DNA of 64,000 nt from Camellia lanceoleosa (lineage: Eukaryota; Streptophyta; Magnoliopsida; Ericales; Theaceae), in the NCBI GenBank assembly GCA_025200525.1, contig CM045761.1:61908009-61972008 (forward strand), written 5' to 3'. The position numbers and the translations under genes are program-made. The notes below the pieces were generated by a model. The model made no database searches, had not been told where the DNA came from, and saw only the letters and a program-made list of their open reading frames with translations. Of the stretch, positions 10,747 to 20,734 are shown piece after piece (position 1 is the stretch's first letter; each line of letters opens with the position of its first letter).

Positions 10747-13138
10747 ATGGAGGATATGTTGCATCAACTTTAACAGACCATTGAGGCAATGTAGTTGGAC
10801 GTTGCTCGCCAAGCGAAAGTCACCACCTGTCAAGCAGACATTGCAGCCCAGCAGGCTGAGTTAATCACTAGGCTTCAACAGCAACAACAACCACAACAAG
10901 CAGTAGCTTCTGCTTCACATCCACCCCCAATCAAGGTTCCATTACCTAGGGTTACTACTAATGTCCAAGAAAATGCAGACATTCCGGTAGAGCCAGTCCT
11001 ACCCCAGACTTCCAAAGCACCGGTTTACCCAACGAAGGCACCGTTTGAGTTTGAGGTCAACCCTACTGTGCTAAAAGTGAGCAAGCTTGAGAAGCTTTTC
11101 AAACGAGCTCAAGGTGTTATTTCGATCCCGGATATAGAGGATGGCTATACTAATGCAGCGGTGACATTGCCGGATAGATTTAAAATGCCACACATAGACC
11201 GCTTCGACAGCTCGGGTGATCCCATGGTCCACTTGCGGCTATTCTCAAATATTCTGCCGCCAATGGACCTAACTAGACTGCAAAAGTTATCCCTCTTCAA
11301 CCGGACTTTGTCAGGAATCGAGGCCATCTGGTATGCTAAACTTGAGGATTCTGTAAAGGGGAGTTGGGAAGAGATGGCCGACGCCTTTATTGCTCAATAC
11401 TTCTATAATACTCAAATCGAGGTCACAACTCCTGATCTCGAGGCAACTTGTCAAGAGCCAAAGGAGGGCTTCTCCGATTTCGTCACTCGATGGAGGGCCA
11501 AGGCCTCCATGATGACCATCCGGCCAGCTGAAAAGGACCAGATAAGAATGGTCGTCCGTAATATGCAACCGAGGCTACTACAGAAGATGATAGTCTTACC
11601 TCCGCCTACATTTGTTGACCTCCGCGAGATAGGGGTGCAGATAGAGGATACGATGAAACAAGGTCTGATAAACCATGAAAAAGAGCAGTCTAAGAGAGCT
11701 TTTACACAAAGTTCAAATGTGGCTACAAGTAGCAATGTAGCTGCAAGGACTTCTGACGTTGGACTGGTCACCACCACATCGAAAACAACCACCCCCTTTG
11801 CCGGTACACCCGAAACCACCTCATAACCTACACAGCACCAACCCCAAGGCCAGAGGGTTTTCACCCTACTCTACATGTCTCTATCTGTGGCCTTGAGGGT
11901 CCTGATTAGAAAAGGGCATCTGAAGCCCCTAGAGTTGCACCCATTGCCTAATCCCCTCACTGCTACACATAACCCAGCCAAATACTGATCCTTCCCCCAG
12001 CAGCATGGTCATGATACCAACCTATGCTTTAGATTACGTCATGAGATTCAAGATCTCATTGACAACAAAGTGATAGCGCCTCCTGAAAAGCCTAATGTCA
12101 CTACAAATCCTCTCCCACCACACAACCAACCCCCGCCACCCAGGCAAGTAAATCTTATCCAAACACTGGCCGTCCCATACGACCCCAACATATACATCAC
12201 CTTCTTCCACCTACCTAAGCCGGCGCTGTTCATCCCAGAAAGCACAAACTTGTGCATGATGAGCGCGTCCATATCCCAACCCGAACTTGCAGTGGTGGCT
12301 GTGGTAGAAGAAAACATGCCTGAGGGCTCCGTGAGCTTAACTGAAGAGGCATACAACCCGTGTCACTACATTGTGCCAACAAGTTAGGCCAGACCAGGGG
12401 TGGAATTACCGACGAGAATGGAGGTTAATGTAGTCTGGGAGGACGGGCCAAGCCAGGGACTGGATGACTTAGCTGAGCTTGAGAAGGATATCAGTAATCT
12501 GCAGTTCTTCGATGAACAAGACCTGGGGAATGTACAGATTGGCTGGTTTGATATGAACGGATCAATGGATAATACAGGATGGCTTAGCGATGAACTGGAT
12601 GTTGATGAGGGGTCTCAACCAAAGCAGGAATAGTTGGAAATGGGAATTGCTGCAACGACCAAAACGGTTGACGACAAGGGAAGGTTGCCGAAGAGCACCA
12701 GTACTAAGAATTTTGCTCAATAATTGGGTAGCATTTGTACAGCCAATATAGAACAGGAGGCCGCGCTAAACTGAGAATGATCAGAAGGCTAGAAAAGCCA
12801 AAAGCCCTGCGAGGACTGACTGTGTTGTGGATACATAAGTGCTTACAACGGAACCGGATAATTGCTTGTCGGTTGCCGGAGGAATGTGGTGGGAAGATGA
12901 TGATTTGCATCTTGCCCACATGGATGAAGATTGGGGACAGAATCTGTCAAACGATACATGGTATTCCGAAGAAGTCGATCACATGACAAGGAGCGGGCGA
13001 TACTTTAAACCCCCACACCTGGACCAACCAGAAGCATCGGGGAAAGATAAGGAAGCTGAGAAAGAGAAAGATAAACTGTTGGAGGAAGAAACTATACTGA
13101 AGCAGCTAAAAAAGATTCAGGTAGACATATCCATTTAG
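10747..13138 (+). pseudogene. Gag and gag-protease linker of element A
   Basis: Capsid protein relic. The likely start at 10747 (MEDMLHQL) is supported by the intact start of the B copy (50362, MEDMLRQL). Seen: a Gln-rich coiled N-terminus; the gag core with VSKLEKLFKRAQG, FKMPHIDRFDSSGDPMVHL and WRAKASMMTIRPAEKDQIRM (11080-11550); a CX2HX3H-type zinc-knuckle remnant near 11980-12060 whose first Cys is now a TGA stop (B keeps YCAFHQHHGHDTDQC); and an acidic linker to 13138. In-frame stops include 10771, 10792, 11824, 11986, 12385 and 12631, with a frameshift between 12640 and 12840. B has CAG at the codon matching the TAG at 10792. Confidence 0.9.
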
Positions 13139-14304
13139 GGATTGCTCATGGCTTCAAGGGTACATAGACAAGCCGTCCTATCAGCAATGGATAAGGCTAA
13201 GCTCTCTATTAAGACAACTCTCGAGCAATTAGTGGGACTAGTTTTCCCAGGAGGCGCTTCACCGACTTTGACCTTTATAGATAAGGAATTGCCGCCTAAG
13301 GGCTCCAAGCATAATAAACAACTATACATCTCTATTGAATGTAAAGAGAAGTGGATACTAGTCGTCTTGGTTGATACCGGGTCTGCAATTAATGTGTGTC
13401 CGTCGCGCACAGCCTATTCTATTGGCTTGAAGCCAGCAGACTTTGTACCGACGGCCTAGGTGATTCGGGCTTATGACAATACAAGTCGGGAAGTGATGGA
13501 GATAGTTCGAATTAGAACACAGGTTGGCCTGGCACAACAGGACATTAAGTTCCAAGTCTTGGATGTTTCGGCCACCTTTAATTTACTTCTTGGATGGTCG
13601 TGGCTGCACCAAGTGAAAGCTGTTTCTTCCACTCTGCATCAGATGCTGAAGTACCCCCATAGGAAGGGGGTAGCTATTGTTTTTGGGAATTCTTCTATAC
13701 ATCCTCCGCCAGAAGTCACTACACCAGTATTGGAAATTGTATATGGCGAAGAGGATGTCTTTTTGTCTGGGTTCACCTTGGCCGAGGCCCGGGTAGTGCA
13801 AGATATTTTGGCTATTGATGAGGGGTTATATGTCAATGCTCAATTTGTCTACCTCATGAATAAGCTGCAACATGTACCCGGAATGGGATTGAGAAGGAGA
13901 GGTCAGGAGGGCATTGTTGCATTGGCCGAAGTGCCACATAACCCTCATACCTTTGGTCTAGGTTACACGCCTACCAAAGAGGACTGGGTTCAGAAGGGAA
14001 AGGAAATGGCAGGAAGGGCCAAAGCTAAACAAATTGGGAAGCACTATGAGTTGGTGCATAGACCCATTCAGGGAACCCTGAACGGCTGTTTTGTTTGGAA
14101 GAGAGAAGATTTCCCGTTTTGCGGCTTTCCTGAGCCATGGATGAACTCTGAGAAACGACATTTGCCCGGCTTTGAGATCTTTTTTGACCTACAGTTGTAA
14201 GGGGATGAAGTTGCAGAAAAGCAGACTGACCTACCAGCTGAGGCTAAACAGAATACAGAGGATGAGTCCAATGGCAATGAACTTGCGATGGGAGCAATGC
14301 TGGC
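13139..14304 (+). pseudogene. Aspartic protease region of element A
   Basis: Retropepsin-like protease that would process Gag-Pol. Seen: LYISIECKEKWILVVLVDTG with the catalytic DTG at 13373-13381, then SAINVCPSRTAY, VIRAYDNTSREV and VSATFNLLLGWSWLHQVKAV (the LLG flap-side motif). A Tat-type segment follows (GFTLAEARVVQDILAIDEG, HVPGMGLRRRGQEG). A TAG separates the gag linker from this frame (13136) and another interrupts it at 13457; both stops occur at the same sites in element B. A frameshift at about 14300 leads into the linker before RT. Confidence 0.9.
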
Positions 14305-15870
14305 TTGTCTCCTGTCAGATCCTCAAATCCGAAGAGCTTGGAGGATGACTTCACCATTTCCCTGATTGGAGATCAATTGGTTGTGGGCCCTTCCAGTGGC
14401 ATTTTGGATGCATCTATCGCACCCTCCCTCGTTTGGCAGTTCGATGAAGGCTTTTTGTCCAATAGTACTAAATCAGGTAGCGAACCAGAATCTAATTCCA
14501 CAGAGTCTATGGAGTTAAAATCAGATTCTAGTTCTTCTGAGTCGGAGTCCGGTATTCCTGGGGTTGATAACCCGGATGCCGTTGTTTTGTCTAGGTCGTC
14601 TTTTTCCTTTTCTTTTGAGTCGGTTATAACTGAGGAATTGGACAAACTAGAAGTTGTGAATGAGAATGGTACCACTGCTATTTCTGAGTACTTTTCTGTG
14701 CCACTTGTATATTGCATAGATCACAACTTTCAAAATTTTGATGAAAACAATGAGGAAGGAATTCCTCTGGTTTTAAAACATTTGATTGATCGAGAGAATG
14801 AGAGGTTTGTAAAACCCCTAGTTGATGAAATCATTTCAATTAATGTGGGCACTAAGAAGGATCCGCGTTTGGTCCAAATCGGGTCCATGTTGTCTTCGGA
14901 GGAATGCGAGCGCTTAGTCATTTTATTAAAAGATTTCAAAGATGTTTTCACGTGGTCTTATGAAGACATGCTTGGAATTGATCCTGAGATTGTATAGCAC
15001 CGAATCCCTCTTGACCCTAAGGCCCATCCCGTCAAGCAGAAGCTTTAGAGAATACGCCCAGATTGGGCTCTGAAAATCAAGGAAGAGGTCACCAAGCAAA
15101 TAGATGCAAGGTTCTTACTAGTATCTGAGTATCCTACTTGGTTGGCCAACATTGTTCTGGTGCCGAAGAAAGATGGCAGAATTCGAGTGTGTGTGGATTT
15201 CAAAGATCTGAACAAAGCCAGTCTAAAGGACGACTTTCCTTTACCTCACATCGACGAATTGGTGGACTTCACCGCAGGCCATGCGTTGCTCTCCTTCATG
15301 GATGGATTTTCCGGGTACAACCAGATCTTGATGGCACCCGAGGATAGGGAGAAAACTATCTTCACCACACCGTGGGGAACCTACTGCTATAGGGTGATGC
15401 CGTTCGGTCTGAAAAATGTTGGGGCTACTTATCAACAGGCTGCAACTACGATCTTGCATGATATGATCCATAAAGAGGTTGAGGTGTATGTGGACAACAT
15501 AATTGTCAAGTCCAAGGAAAGAGAAGGCCACTACACCACCTTGAAGAAATTTTTCCAATGGATCAGAGAATATGGGTTGCGACTGAATCCACAAAAATGC
15601 ACTTTTGGTGTCATAGCAGGGAAAATACTGGAGTTCTTGATTACACAAAAGGGCATCGAAGTTGATCCTTCTAAAATCAAGGCCATACTAGAAATTCCAC
15701 CACCAAGGACTGAAAATGAGGTGCGAGGCTTTCTGGGTAAAGTGCAATTCATAAAACGGTTTATTGCAAAATTAACCTTGACTTGTGAACCACTATTTGG
15801 TCTCCTGAAGAAAGGAAAGAAATTCCAATGGGATGACCGATGCCAGGTTGCTTTTGAGCAAATCAAGTAG
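14305..15870 (+). pseudogene. Reverse transcriptase of element A, with Ser/Glu-rich linker
   Basis: RT that would copy the element RNA. The first 230 codons form an acidic, Ser-rich linker (KSDSSSSESESG) and the region DFKDVFTWSYEDMLGIDPEI. RT proper: GRIRVCVDFKDLNKASLKDD, FMDGFSGYNQILMAPED, YCYRVMPFGLKN and the catalytic box, which reads YVDN at 15487-15498 where B has YVDD, so a catalytic Asp is lost. Then RLNPQKCTFGVIAGK and VRGFLGKVQFIKRFIA. Stops: TAG at 14995 (B has CAG), TAG at 15046 (B has CGG) and TAG at 15868, the last shared with B. Confidence 0.93.
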
Positions 15871-16640
15871 TATCTATAGAACCCACCCGTGTTGTCACCG
15901 CCAGAGCTGGGGAAGCCATTGATTTTTTATCTATCAGTAACCAAGGTGACAGTGGGCTACATGCTTGCGCAGGAATCTGAGGATAGACTGGAGAAGGACA
16001 TCTATTACCTGAGCAAGAAGATGCTGAAATATGAGACCCGTTACACTCCACTCGAGAAGGCTTGCTTGGCCTTGGTATGGGCTACTAGGAAGTTGAGGCA
16101 CTACCCATTAGCTCACTCTATAATTATGGTTTCAAAATTGGATCCTATCAAATATCTCTTCAAGAAACTAGCACTTATGGGTAGGCTAGCCAGTTGGTTG
16201 CTTCTTCTCTCCGAATTTGATTTGAAGTATATGACTCGCAAGTCTATGAAAGGGAGAGCGGTAGCGGAGTTCCTAGCCGATCACCCAGTGGAGAGGGACG
16301 AAATAGTAGAGTATTTATTCCCAAATGATGCCATTCTGCAGGTCGAAAAAGAGTTTTGGACTGTGTACTTTGACGGAGCGTCTAATTAGTACGGTTATGG
16401 GATAGGGGTGTTGTTGATAGCACCCGACAATTCCCATATACCTTTAGTTTTCAAACTCTGGTTCAAGGTATCAAACAACAAAGTAGAATATGAGGCATGT
16501 ATCACTGGCTTGGAAGCCGCCCTGGAACTAGGGGCAAAACGGTTGGATGTCATTGGGGACTCGAACCTAGTTGTGTCTCAAGTGAAATGAGACTGGAAGT
16601 TAAGGAATAAAGAATGAAAATCTATCACCAAACCCTAGAT
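15871..16640 (+). pseudogene. RNase H pair (degenerate retroviral RNH plus plant-type aRNH) of element A
   Basis: Two RNase H modules in tandem, a hallmark of the Tat/Ogre group. First module: FYLSVTKVTVGYMLAQE, YYLSKKMLKYETRYTPLEKA and CLALVWATRKLRHYPLAH (15900-16290); its first catalytic Asp position is degenerate. Second module: WTVYFDGASN, VEYEACITGLEAALELGAK and VIGDSNLVVSQVK, then NRFADALSTL across a frameshift, supplying the Asp-Glu-Asp-Asp set (16360-16730). TAG at 16387 stands where B has CAA. A frameshift follows near 16590-16614. Confidence 0.9.
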
Positions 16641-18075
16641 GTTCTAATTCCCAAGTTTGAGAAGCTAACCTTTACACATCTATTAAGAGAGAACAACAGG
16701 TTCGCAGATGCTTTATCAACTCTATCTTCCATGAGAGACATCCCTTTGGGAGTCCGGATGCGTCCGATCATTGTATATGTGTCGGCCTACGAGCTAATCG
16801 CCGCAATAGAAGAAGTACAAGATCAAAACCCCTAGTATCATGATATCTAGAACTTCTTGGAAAATGAGGCTTATCCACTAAGGGCAAATGCCAAAGATAA
16901 AAGGGCAATATGGCGAATGGCCGCTCAGTTTATCATCTGCAGGGGTAAATTGTACAAACGAGGTCATCTAGGAATGCACAAGTTGTGTGTTGATGAAGAA
17001 GAGTCGAAGCGCCTAATGTAGGCCATCCACGGAGGAGAGTGTAGATCACACATGAGCGGAGTGATGCTAGCTCGGAAAATTCTCAAACAGGATTACTACT
17101 GGTCAACCATGGAAAAGGATTGTATTGGTTTTGTTTGGCGATGCCATAAATGTCAAATTTATGCAAATCGCATGAATATCCCACCGTCGAAACTGTACAA
17201 CAGATTTCACCATGGCCATTTTCAGTCTGGGGGATTAATGTTATTGGGGCAGTTACTCCGAAGGGGTCAAACGGACATGAGTATATCCTGGTAGCAATAG
17301 ACTATTTTACAAAGTGGATTGAGGCCCAATCTTACGCGGTGCTGAAAGCGTCACACGTAGCCAAGTTAATCAGGAATAACATCATCTGTCGTTATGGGGT
17401 CCCAAATGAGATCATCTCAGACAATGGTTCCCACTTTAAGAAGGAAGTGATCGACTTGTTGGAGAAATACAATGTGGCTTTTGATAAGTCATGCACATAC
17501 CAGCTGCAAACCAATGGAGCTGTTCAGGCCGCCAACAAGAACATCAAGCACATTCTACAGAAGATGGGGGAAACCTACAAGGACTGGCCAGATAAATTGC
17601 CATTTGCTCTTTGGGGCTACTGGACATCAATCCGAACTTCTACTGGGGTGACTTCGTACGCTCTGGTTTATGGGATGGAAGCTGTTCTGCCGATTGAAGT
17701 TGAAGTTCTGTCGCTGCAGGTTATGGCTGAGTACCAGATAGCAGAAACGGATTGGCAACAGAGTAGGTTTGAGGAACTAATGTTGTTCGACGAAAGGAAG
17801 CTGAAAGCACTGTACCATGTCCAAAGTTATCAACATAGAATTGCTAGGACTTTCAACAAGAAAGTTAAGTCAAGGAATCTGAAAGAAGGGGATTTGGTTC
17901 TTAAAGACAACCGAGCTCCCATCCATGAACCTAGGGGGAAGTTCAGACCTAATTAGACTGGTCCTTACATCATCAAATCAATCTGGTTGGGTGGAGCTGT
18001 CATTCTTATGGACCTAGATGACCTTGAATTCTTCCAACCAATCAACATGGACAACTTGAAGAAACATTACCCTTG
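16614..18075 (+). pseudogene. Integrase of element A
   Basis: DDE integrase relic. Seen: HLGMHKLCVDEEES and AIHGGECRSHMSG (zinc His pair), CIGFVWRCHKCQ (Cys pair), then a frameshift near 17200; core Asp in LVAIDYFTKWIEA (17300-17302), Asp in IISDNGSHF (17420-17422), and GAVQAANKNI, where the catalytic Glu position is Gln (codon 17525-17527); B keeps Glu. The C-terminal part has RTFNKKVKSRNLKEGDLVL and a GKFRPN-TG-PYIIK block. Stops: TAG at 16833 and 16848 (B has TGG at both), 17020 (B GAG) and 17954 (B TGG). The frame ends at about 18075. Confidence 0.93.
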
Positions 18076-18931
18076 AAAGGCTCGCTAGGCAGAAAACCCG
18101 AAAGGGCAACCTAGGCAAAAGTTAGAGCACAAAAAATTTGAAATAAGAAAAACTGAGCTCAAAAAGTTGAAAACCCAGAAAGGGGGGCCTTGGCAAAAGT
18201 TAGAATGCAAAAGAAGAGTGTTAATACCCGAGTGAACCCGAATCGAACTACGTAAGGCTTGATTCCCATCTTCGGGATACGAGGGCAATTTCATTCTAAA
18301 GTCTAGCCATAAACACTTCCAAATCAATTGTGTCCATGTGATTGTTTGGGTCATCTTTGTCTTTTCTGCATCCAAGAGTTCGGTTGTGATCTTCACTACG
18401 AGAGCTGGTTACAGTACAGTGCAGTGCTCTTCAGACAAGGGGCAACTTTTTATTTGTGGGATTCAGGGTTGTACATCTCGAGGATAGATTCCGGGTGTGT
18501 CCAGTTGTGATCCTTATCGAAAATGATTTTGAAAAGTTTTAATAAAAGTTGATTTTGTTCAAATTAATCTTTTTACAACTTAGACCATTTTTAGATCAAA
18601 CGGAAAATTTTCAGTGCCCACAACCTTCAATTTCATTGATTTCAATACAAAGTTCTCCCAACTTATGATACAAATCAAAGTTGCTTTTTATTACATTCAA
18701 AAGGAAACTTGAAAGTACAAATTAAAGCAATAAACTTGGGGCATCGATGAGTCAGGTGTTCTTACGTCCCCTTCCAGAGCTTGTAGAAGCTTCAAATGCT
18801 AAAGTAGGCCTGGTTTGCGCCTCATCTTCAAATGCTATGCATTCGCTAAAAAGGGTGCAACTGAAATTGGGAGCGGGAGCCAGAAGTTCTCTTGTCCTCC
18901 AAGCAGTGGGATACTGAGCTAGTTGTGAACC
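18076..18931 (+). other. Post-pol spacer of element A with first GAACTACG motif
   Basis: No gene in the pol sense. It begins with a duplicated purine-rich block (two GGCAAAAGTTAGA copies at about 18115 and 18190), then the motif GAACTACG-N-TTGATTCC-N-GGATACG at 18245-18285. The matching region of B is 30425-31149 on the minus strand. The part from about 18780 lines up with the C-terminal end of the antisense DUF7745-like gene in B. Confidence 0.7.
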
Positions 18932-20020
18932 TCAAATTGAAAATGAAGCTAGGTACTCCGTCCCCTCTTTTAGACAGGTCTGGTCGTGCCCGAACTGACA
19001 CCTGAACCGGAATGGAAAGTAGAAGACACAGTGTGTCAAGCCAACCAACTGAATGTCAGGTTGCCAAGCTATATTATAGCTCATCTCGGGCAGATCAAAC
19101 CAGGGGCAATGCCAAGTAATGTCAACAGCAAACTTGTTACACATCCAATGGCACCACCACCCCTCATTTGGGAAATCAACTAACTGTTGGCGAAAGAAAT
19201 AGCCTCGTGCCGAATATGCAGGGCAAGAGTTCACTACTTTCAACCTATCCATGAGCCATATTTGGAAAGGGATGAAAAAATAAAAGAGATTAAAGAATAT
19301 AGAGATGTATATGAAGATAAAAAGTGAGAAAATGGTTTTGATAGAAAAACAGAGCTTGAGGGCCGAGTGATGTGAGAAACACGTGCGAGATAGGGAGGGA
19401 AACATTACCTGTAAGAGTAGTGGACTTCCTGCAAATTTGCTCGTCTTCGGCCTATGGTAGGCATCCAACCCATCACAGTCTCGGCTAGTGTCAAGACAAT
19501 GCGGCTCTTGTCCTCTTTCTAGCCTTGAGCTACTTCGATCAAGCGAACGCTAGACCCTTCAAAGCCTGGGGCAAGTAGGAAACGAGCCAACATACACAAG
19601 CAAAGGGCATGCTACCGAAAACTTTGCCAAAGACGATTGCCGGTGTCAGAAAAATGGTGAATGAGACTGGGAATGTCTAGCTCTCCGTTGTGAATCAAAG
19701 ATTAGGCATCATGTAAAGTGAGCCCACACATCCTTCCTAAAGCCTGGATATGGCTGAAACACAACTGGAGCAAGATTTCCTCGTCATGCCGAGATTCCAT
19801 CAAAACTTGGAATTCTTCGATTGTAGGGCACATCTCTTTCCCCCCGAAGTTAAACACATGTGTAACTAGGTTCCAACATCTAGCTGCGGTATGAAGGAAC
19901 GGAAAGCACAGTGGGGTACGACTCAGCAGGAATAGTGCATTTATCCAAAACCCCGGAAATTCACTTTTTTCGAGCCATCTAAAGTTGCAATCTAATATGA
20001 GAGTTTTTCGGTGGCTCCAT
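18932..20020 (-). pseudogene. Antisense DUF7745-like gene in element A, two exons
   Basis: Runs against the direction of the retrotransposon. Inferred exons: 20020-19409 and 19244-18932, with intron 19245-19408 (GTAATG...GGATAG) whose splicing keeps the reading phase. Exon 1 shows FPGFWINALFLLSRTPLCF, HTAARCWNLVTHVFNFGG and EMCPTIEEFQVLM; exon 2 shows WHCPWFDLPEMSYN, IQLVGLTHCVFYFPFRFRCQ and FGHDQTC. The H-x-F-x-F-G...EMCPTIEEF pattern is what I know from the uncharacterised plant DUF7745 family, often annotated near PMD proteins; function unknown. In-frame stops remain in exon 1 and the start is uncertain. B carries exon 2 at 29988-30422, where the frame continues past this copy's stop. Confidence 0.7.
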
Positions 20021-20734
20021 TTGTGGCAAAAACAGAGCTGGAATGAAAAAACTACGAAGTCCCAACTTTTGTAGAAGATAAGGTGCTGAGTGAAAGATAG
20101 GTGACAGCAATCTAGAGGTTCCCTGCAAATGTGGTCGACCGGCCAGTTTTTGTGGCCGACCGGCCACTTTTGTAGCCGACTGGCCAGTGCAAGTGGCTGA
20201 TAGCCACTTTTGGTGGCCGACAAACTCTGCCTTTGGCCAACATAATTCCTATGGCCTTCCTATGTGTTGGGAATGTTGGGAACCTGTGTTTTGTTCTACT
20301 CTTGGTGCATTTTGCTGCCTTGTTTTAAGATTTTTGTTGAGTCACATTTTATGTTGTTTTGCTTTGTTTATTGAGTTGTTTTGTTGTTGCTTATCGAGTT
20401 GTTGCATTGTTTATCGAGTTGTTGCATTAGTTGTTCATTGAGTTATTTTACTTCGTTTATTATGTGTTGGTTGGTTCATTACCTAATTAAGAAGTTGCCA
20501 ACACAGTTTACAATGTTCAAATTCCATCAAATCTCATTTTGTGTAAAATGGTGCAATGCGATGTTTAGAATGTAAAACACAACACGTTTCATCAAAAAAA
20601 TTAATTTTCATTCCAATCATGGTTTCTTTTTTTCACAAAAGGGTACAAGTTTGTAAGAAAATAAAACTGTACAATGTGCTAACACTACTAGCAAAAAGAA
20701 CCTAAGCAAAACATCTAAATCAATGTCGTCCACC
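20021..20734. other. Spacer between the two antisense genes, with GGCC palindrome cluster
   Basis: No gene seen. At 20131-20245 there are five units of about 22 bp built on GTGGCCGACCGGCCAC, like those in the LTRs. At 20340-20460 short repeats of a GAGTTGTTGCATT-like sequence occur. On the minus strand the cluster lies just upstream of the DUF7745-like exon 1, so a promoter role is possible but untested. Confidence 0.7.
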
